Notes under the pieces: model-generated
The model's input: only the letters and a program-made list of their open reading frames with translations
Database searches by the model: none
Told to the model about the DNA's origin: nothing
Position numbers and translations under genes: made by a program
Shown: one piece after another, positions 34,366 to 37,577 of the stretch
Layout: every line of letters starts with the position of its first letter
How positions within the stretch are numbered: position 1 is the stretch's first letter
Assembly (NCBI GenBank): GCA_030602985.1
Contig: JAUVYR010000010.1
Location: forward strand, 1-37,577
Source: Burkholderiales bacterium
GTDB lineage: Bacteria > Pseudomonadota > Gammaproteobacteria > Burkholderiales > Burkholderiaceae_C
Length of the DNA: 37,577 nucleotides
Direction: 5' to 3'

Positions 34366-34968
34366 ATGACCGAAAAAGTTGACTTTTGCTCCCGCCCGCT
34401 GATTCTGGGCTCCACATCGCGCTATCGCCAGGACTTGCTGAAAAGGCTGGGCCTGCCCTTTTCCGTTGAAGCCCCCGGGGTGGATGAAACCCCTTTGCCC
34501 AACGAGGCGCCGGCGGCACTGGCACAACGGCTGGCTCTGGCGAAAGCCCGTGCCGTGGCGGCGCGTCACCCCGAGGCCGTGGTGATCGGCAGCGATCAGG
34601 TGGCCGACCTCCACGGACTGGCGCTGGGTAAACCCGGCAGTCACGAGCGGGCTGTGGCTCAATTGCGACAGATGCGTGGCCAGACGGTGCAATTCCAGAC
34701 CGCGCTGGCGGTGGTGTGCCAGGCAACTGGCATGGAACGTGGTGATCTGGCCGTGGTCAACGTGGTGTTCCGTGAACTGAGTGATGCCGAAATCGAGCGT
34801 TACCTGCGCATTGAGCAGCCTTACGACTGTGCCGGCAGCGCCAAGAGCGAAGGGCTGGGCATCGCCCTCCTGGATCGCATCGACAATGACGACCCCACCG
34901 CGCTGGTCGGTCTGCCGTTGATCCGCACAGCCCGGTTGCTGCGTGAAGCCGGCATGGTGCTGCCATGA
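34366..34968 (+). CDS. Maf-family nucleotide pyrophosphatase (YceF type)
   Basis: Maf proteins hydrolyse modified nucleoside triphosphates. The YceF subgroup prefers m7GTP. The 200 residues include ILGSTSRYRQDLLKRLGLPF, APGVDETPLP, IGSDQVADLHGLALGKPGSHERAVAQL and the late GSAKSEGLGIALLDRI. The SxR near the start, the DET and the SDQV are the family's active-site segments, and the DETP and AKSEGLG forms fit the m7GTP group. It overlaps the methylase gene by 4 bases. Confidence 0.92.
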   Translation: MTEKVDFCSRPLILGSTSRYRQDLLKRLGLPFSVEAPGVDETPLPNEAPAALAQRLALAKARAVAARHPEAVVIGSDQVADLHGLALGKPGSHERAVAQLRQMRGQTVQFQTALAVVCQATGMERGDLAVVNVVFRELSDAEIERYLRIEQPYDCAGSAKSEGLGIALLDRIDNDDPTALVGLPLIRTARLLREAGMVLP

Positions 34969-35741
34969 ACAGCCCCGCTCGCTCGGGCACGCTGTACCTG
35001 GTACCGACACCGCTCGATTTCGGCTGCGAAACCGACTTGAGCCTCTCAGCGACACTGCCCGAGGCCACCATTGCCACCGCCTCGCGCCTGACCCACTGGG
35101 TCACAGAAAACGCCAAGAGCACGCGCGCCTTTCTCAAGCGTGTCAATCCCACGCACGCGCTCGCCGCCCCTTTGCAGGCGCAGCACATCACCGAACTGCC
35201 AAGGCAGGTTCACAAAAAAGGCGATCATGACCCAGCCGGTGGATTCGACGCCCGCCCGCTGCTGGCAGCCGCCATCCAGGGCGAGGACATGGGACTGATC
35301 AGTGAAGCTGGCATGCCCGCCATTGCCGACCCGGGTGCGTCCGTGGTGCGGGCGGCGCATGCCCTGGGGGTACCGGTGGTGCCATTGGTGGGGCCGGTGT
35401 CACTGATGCTGGCGCTGGCGGCCAGTGGGTTGAACGGCCAGCACTTTGCATTTGTGGGCTATCTGCCCCAGGAGGCCACTGCACGGGCCCAGCGGGTGCG
35501 AGAACTGGAAGCCCTGGCCCACAAGACCGGGCAGACGCAACTGTTCATTGAGACGCCGTACCGCAATGAGGGCTTGATGAATACGCTCATCGCCATCCTT
35601 CAGCCGCGTACACGACTGGCTATCTGCTGCGGCATCACGCTGTCCACGGGTCGGGTGTTCAGTGCAGCCGTTGCCGATTGGAAACGCCAACCTCCTGCGT
35701 GGCCCATGGACCTGCCGACCGTCTTCCTGCTGGGCCGTTGA
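34965..35741 (+). CDS. RsmI-like SAM-dependent methyltransferase (tetrapyrrole methylase fold)
   Basis: The 258-residue product has the fold of RsmI, which 2'-O-methylates C1402 of 16S rRNA, but departs from RsmI at several points. It begins GTLYLVPTPLDFGC rather than LYVVATPIGNLxD. It keeps MGLISEAGMPAIADPGASVVRAAHALGVPVVPLVGPVSLMLALAASG (SAM loop and GPxS). It has FAFVGYLPQEATARAQRVRELE and IETPYRNEGLMNTL, where RsmI has ESPHRI. It is thus a paralogue common in betaproteobacteria, with target unproven. It is coupled to maf by a 4-base overlap and ends 1 base from the convergent ubiC stop. Confidence 0.82.
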   Translation: MNSPARSGTLYLVPTPLDFGCETDLSLSATLPEATIATASRLTHWVTENAKSTRAFLKRVNPTHALAAPLQAQHITELPRQVHKKGDHDPAGGFDARPLLAAAIQGEDMGLISEAGMPAIADPGASVVRAAHALGVPVVPLVGPVSLMLALAASGLNGQHFAFVGYLPQEATARAQRVRELEALAHKTGQTQLFIETPYRNEGLMNTLIAILQPRTRLAICCGITLSTGRVFSAAVADWKRQPPAWPMDLPTVFLLGR

Positions 35742-35742
35742 C

Positions 35743-36288
35743 TCAGACGGACCCTGTGGGCTGCGTGAGCAGGTCGAAAACCTCGGTCAGCCACAACGAT
35801 GCGCCCTGTCGTGTATGGATGCAGCGCCGAGCCGGCCGTTGAAGCCCGTCACGAGTCAGAAGGGCAAACGCCATCGCAGAGCGATCAGAACCGGTCTCAC
35901 TGAACAGGAGGTCGGCCAAAGGCCTTGATCCCAAGCTGGCCACAGCACGCCAGGCGTGTGCAGACGCCCAATCGGGTATGACGGTTTTGGCAGATACCAG
36001 AGGTATGCCGTGGGCGTGCAGACGGACCTCCCGAACCCATGCAAGCGCATCTGGTGGAAGCGCCTCACACGGTGATTCGTCCCATCGTGGTACCCGAACG
36101 CCCTCCCATAGCACGTCGACCTGCACCTGCGGCCAATGCTGTCTCAAACGGGCCGTGATCGAACCTGCCTCACTCAACCAGGAACGGCCCGACTCAGGAT
36201 CGCGCAAACAACCGACCACGCGATCGAGCTCGACTGTCCAAGGTTCTCGGAAATCTTGGGTGTGGTCGATATCCTGAATGGCCGCCAT
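35743..36288 (-). CDS. ubiC: Chorismate--pyruvate lyase UbiC
   Basis: UbiC converts chorismate to 4-hydroxybenzoate, the first step of ubiquinone ring synthesis. Overall likeness to E. coli UbiC is low but patterned. WVREVRLHAHGIPLVSAKTVIP matches the segment with the active-site Arg (here Arg86). SLGSRPLADLLFS matches the LGKTPLGRYLF region. LWLTEVFDL holds the active-site Glu (here Glu169). The 181-residue length is close to the family's ~165-180. It follows purH by 9 bases on the same strand and may be cotranscribed with it. No ubiA is present downstream. Confidence 0.85.
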   Translation of the reverse strand: MAAIQDIDHTQDFREPWTVELDRVVGCLRDPESGRSWLSEAGSITARLRQHWPQVQVDVLWEGVRVPRWDESPCEALPPDALAWVREVRLHAHGIPLVSAKTVIPDWASAHAWRAVASLGSRPLADLLFSETGSDRSAMAFALLTRDGLQRPARRCIHTRQGASLWLTEVFDLLTQPTGSV

Positions 36289-36297
36289 GCAGTGCCA

Positions 36298-37577
36298 TCA
36301 ATGCCGGAAGTGCCTCACTCCGGTGAACACCATCGCGACACCGCGCTCGTTCGCCGCATCGATCACCTCCTGATCGCGCATCGATCCGCCCGGCTGGATC
36401 ACGCAGGTGGCCCCAGCATCCACCACCACGTCCAGCCCATCCCGGAACGGGAAGAAGGCATCTGACGCCACCGCCGTGCCTTGCAGGCTCAGGCTGGCGT
36501 GTTCGGCCTTGATGCTGGCAATGCGCGCCGAATCCAGACGGCTCATCTGGCCGGCACCCACGCCCATGCTCATGCCGTTCTTGCAGAACACAATGGCGTT
36601 GGACTTGACGTACTTGGCCACCTTCCAGGCAAACAACAGGTCGTTCATCTGTTCGGCGGTGGGCTGCCGGGTGGTCATGACCTTCAGATCAGCCAAGGTC
36701 ATGTCGTGGTTGTCGGCGGTTTGCAACAACATGCCAGAGCCGACGCGCTTCACATCGACCGCGTTGCGGCCCTGCTCCCAGTCGGTGACGCCACCACTGG
36801 TGGGCAGAGCGATCTTCATCAACCGCACGTTGGCCTTGCTTTTGAACACGGCCAGCGCTTCGGGGGTGAAGTCGGTGGCGATGAGCACTTCCACAAACTG
36901 CTTGACCACGGCGTTGGCTGCCTCGCCATCCAGCGGGCGGTTGAAGGCGATGATGCCACCAAAGGCGCTGGTCGGGTCGGTCTGGAAAGCCTTGCTGTAG
37001 GCCTCCAGCGGGTTCGCGCCCACCGCCACGCCACAGGGGTTGGCGTGCTTGACGATCACACAGGCCGGCACATCAAAGCTCTTGACGCACTCCCAGGCCG
37101 CGTCGGCATCGGCGATGTTGTTGTAGCTCAGCTCCTTGCCCTGCAGTTGCAGACCGGTGACGAGCGAGCCCGGTGCCGGGTACAGGTCGCGGTACAGGGC
37201 AGCCTGCTGGTGGCTGTTTTCGCCGTAACGCAGGTCCTGGACTTTCACGAATCGGCCGTTGCTCTGGCCGGGGAAGATCAGGCGCTTGGGTTCCGCCGAG
37301 TCGCCCGGAACGCCAGCGCTCACGTCCACCGCCGACAGGTAGTCGCTGATGGCGGCGTCGTAGTTGCTGATGCGGTTGAAGGCGGCCACGGCCAGTTGGA
37401 AGCGGGTCAGGTCACTGACCCTGCCGCCGTCTTTCAACTCGGACACAACGATGGAGTACTGGCTGGCGTCGGTCAGCACGGCCACGTCTTTCCAGTTCTT
37501 GGCGGCGGAACGCACCATGGCCGGGCCACCGATGTCGATGTTCTCGATCGCGTCGGCCAGGGTGCAGCCGGGCTTGG
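36298..37577 (-). CDS. purH: Bifunctional purine synthesis protein PurH, 5' end outside window
   Basis: PurH carries AICAR formyltransferase and IMP cyclohydrolase, the last two steps of IMP synthesis. The frame is open to the window edge, where it reads [19 protein letters not shown], so roughly the first 100 residues of the cyclohydrolase domain are missing. About 425 residues are visible. The formyltransferase part includes [13 protein letters not shown], the catalytic [30 protein letters not shown] and [19 protein letters not shown] first in-frame Met at 37518 lies inside the conserved GGPAM and is not the start. Confidence 0.97.
   Translation of the reverse strand, partial: KPGCTLADAIENIDIGGPAMVRSAAKNWKDVAVLTDASQYSIVVSELKDGGRVSDLTRFQLAVAAFNRISNYDAAISDYLSAVDVSAGVPGDSAEPKRLIFPGQSNGRFVKVQDLRYGENSHQQAALYRDLYPAPGSLVTGLQLQGKELSYNNIADADAAWECVKSFDVPACVIVKHANPCGVAVGANPLEAYSKAFQTDPTSAFGGIIAFNRPLDGEAANAVVKQFVEVLIATDFTPEALAVFKSKANVRLMKIALPTSGGVTDWEQGRNAVDVKRVGSGMLLQTADNHDMTLADLKVMTTRQPTAEQMNDLLFAWKVAKYVKSNAIVFCKNGMSMGVGAGQMSRLDSARIASIKAEHASLSLQGTAVASDAFFPFRDGLDVVVDAGATCVIQPGGSMRDQEVIDAANERGVAMVFTGVRHFRH

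Overview
This window is a dense stretch of bacterial chromosome, about 60% GC and almost entirely coding. Gene content and order (recN-rapZ; mutY and mutM on either side of a dynamin-like gene; lolB-ispE-tRNA-Gln-prs-rplY-pth; coaD-rsmD and an M16 peptidase pair opposite ftsY; the rpsP-rimM-trmD-rplS operon; Bug-type binding protein) point to a betaproteobacterium of the order Burkholderiales, probably close to Comamonadaceae. This placement comes from recalled gene order and protein families, not from a search. I see no insertion sequence, prophage, CRISPR array or rRNA gene. One tRNA gene is present. No gap between genes exceeds 300 bases.

Layout. Bases 1-6.1 kb hold the recN 3' part and rapZ on the plus strand, then mutM, a dynamin-like GTPase and mutY on the minus strand. 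Bases 6.1-11.9 kb are a plus-strand housekeeping run: TPR protein, lolB, ispE, tRNA-Gln(UUG), prs, rplY and pth, with two intrinsic terminators and an apparent promoter inside ispE. Bases 11.9-16.0 kb are a tightly overlapped minus-strand operon: M16 protease, M16 partner, rsmD, coaD, ferredoxin. ftsY diverges from it. Bases 17.2-18.8 kb encode a flavocytochrome c sulfide dehydrogenase (fccAB) with its own promoter, ended by a two-way terminator shared with the opposing rpsP-rimM-trmD-rplS operon (18.9-21.1 kb). Bases 21.2-25.4 kb carry a GNAT acetyltransferase, a TM2-like membrane protein, an AEC transporter, msrA and a K+/H+ antiporter. Bases 25.4-28.2 kb are the kynBUA operon, converting tryptophan to anthranilate.

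Bases 28.2-34.3 kb are the most accessory-looking part: a six-gene minus-strand run of Rieske protein, S49 peptidase, FAD monooxygenase, Bug-type binding protein, an archaeal-type AMP/NMP phosphorylase homologue (commonly labelled thymidine phosphorylase) and an atypical PRPP synthetase. The last two are 2 bases apart and look like one functional unit for nucleotide or ribose-phosphate recycling. It sits in the same window as the canonical prs. The window closes with maf and an RsmI-like methylase on plus, then ubiC and the 5'-truncated purH on minus.

The best candidates for undescribed biology are the phosphorylase/PRPP-synthetase pair, a terminator-like RNA switch between trmD and rplS with its own promoter, a possible pseudoknot in the rpsP leader next to its ribosome binding site, and the dynamin-like GTPase lying between the two 8-oxoguanine repair glycosylases.
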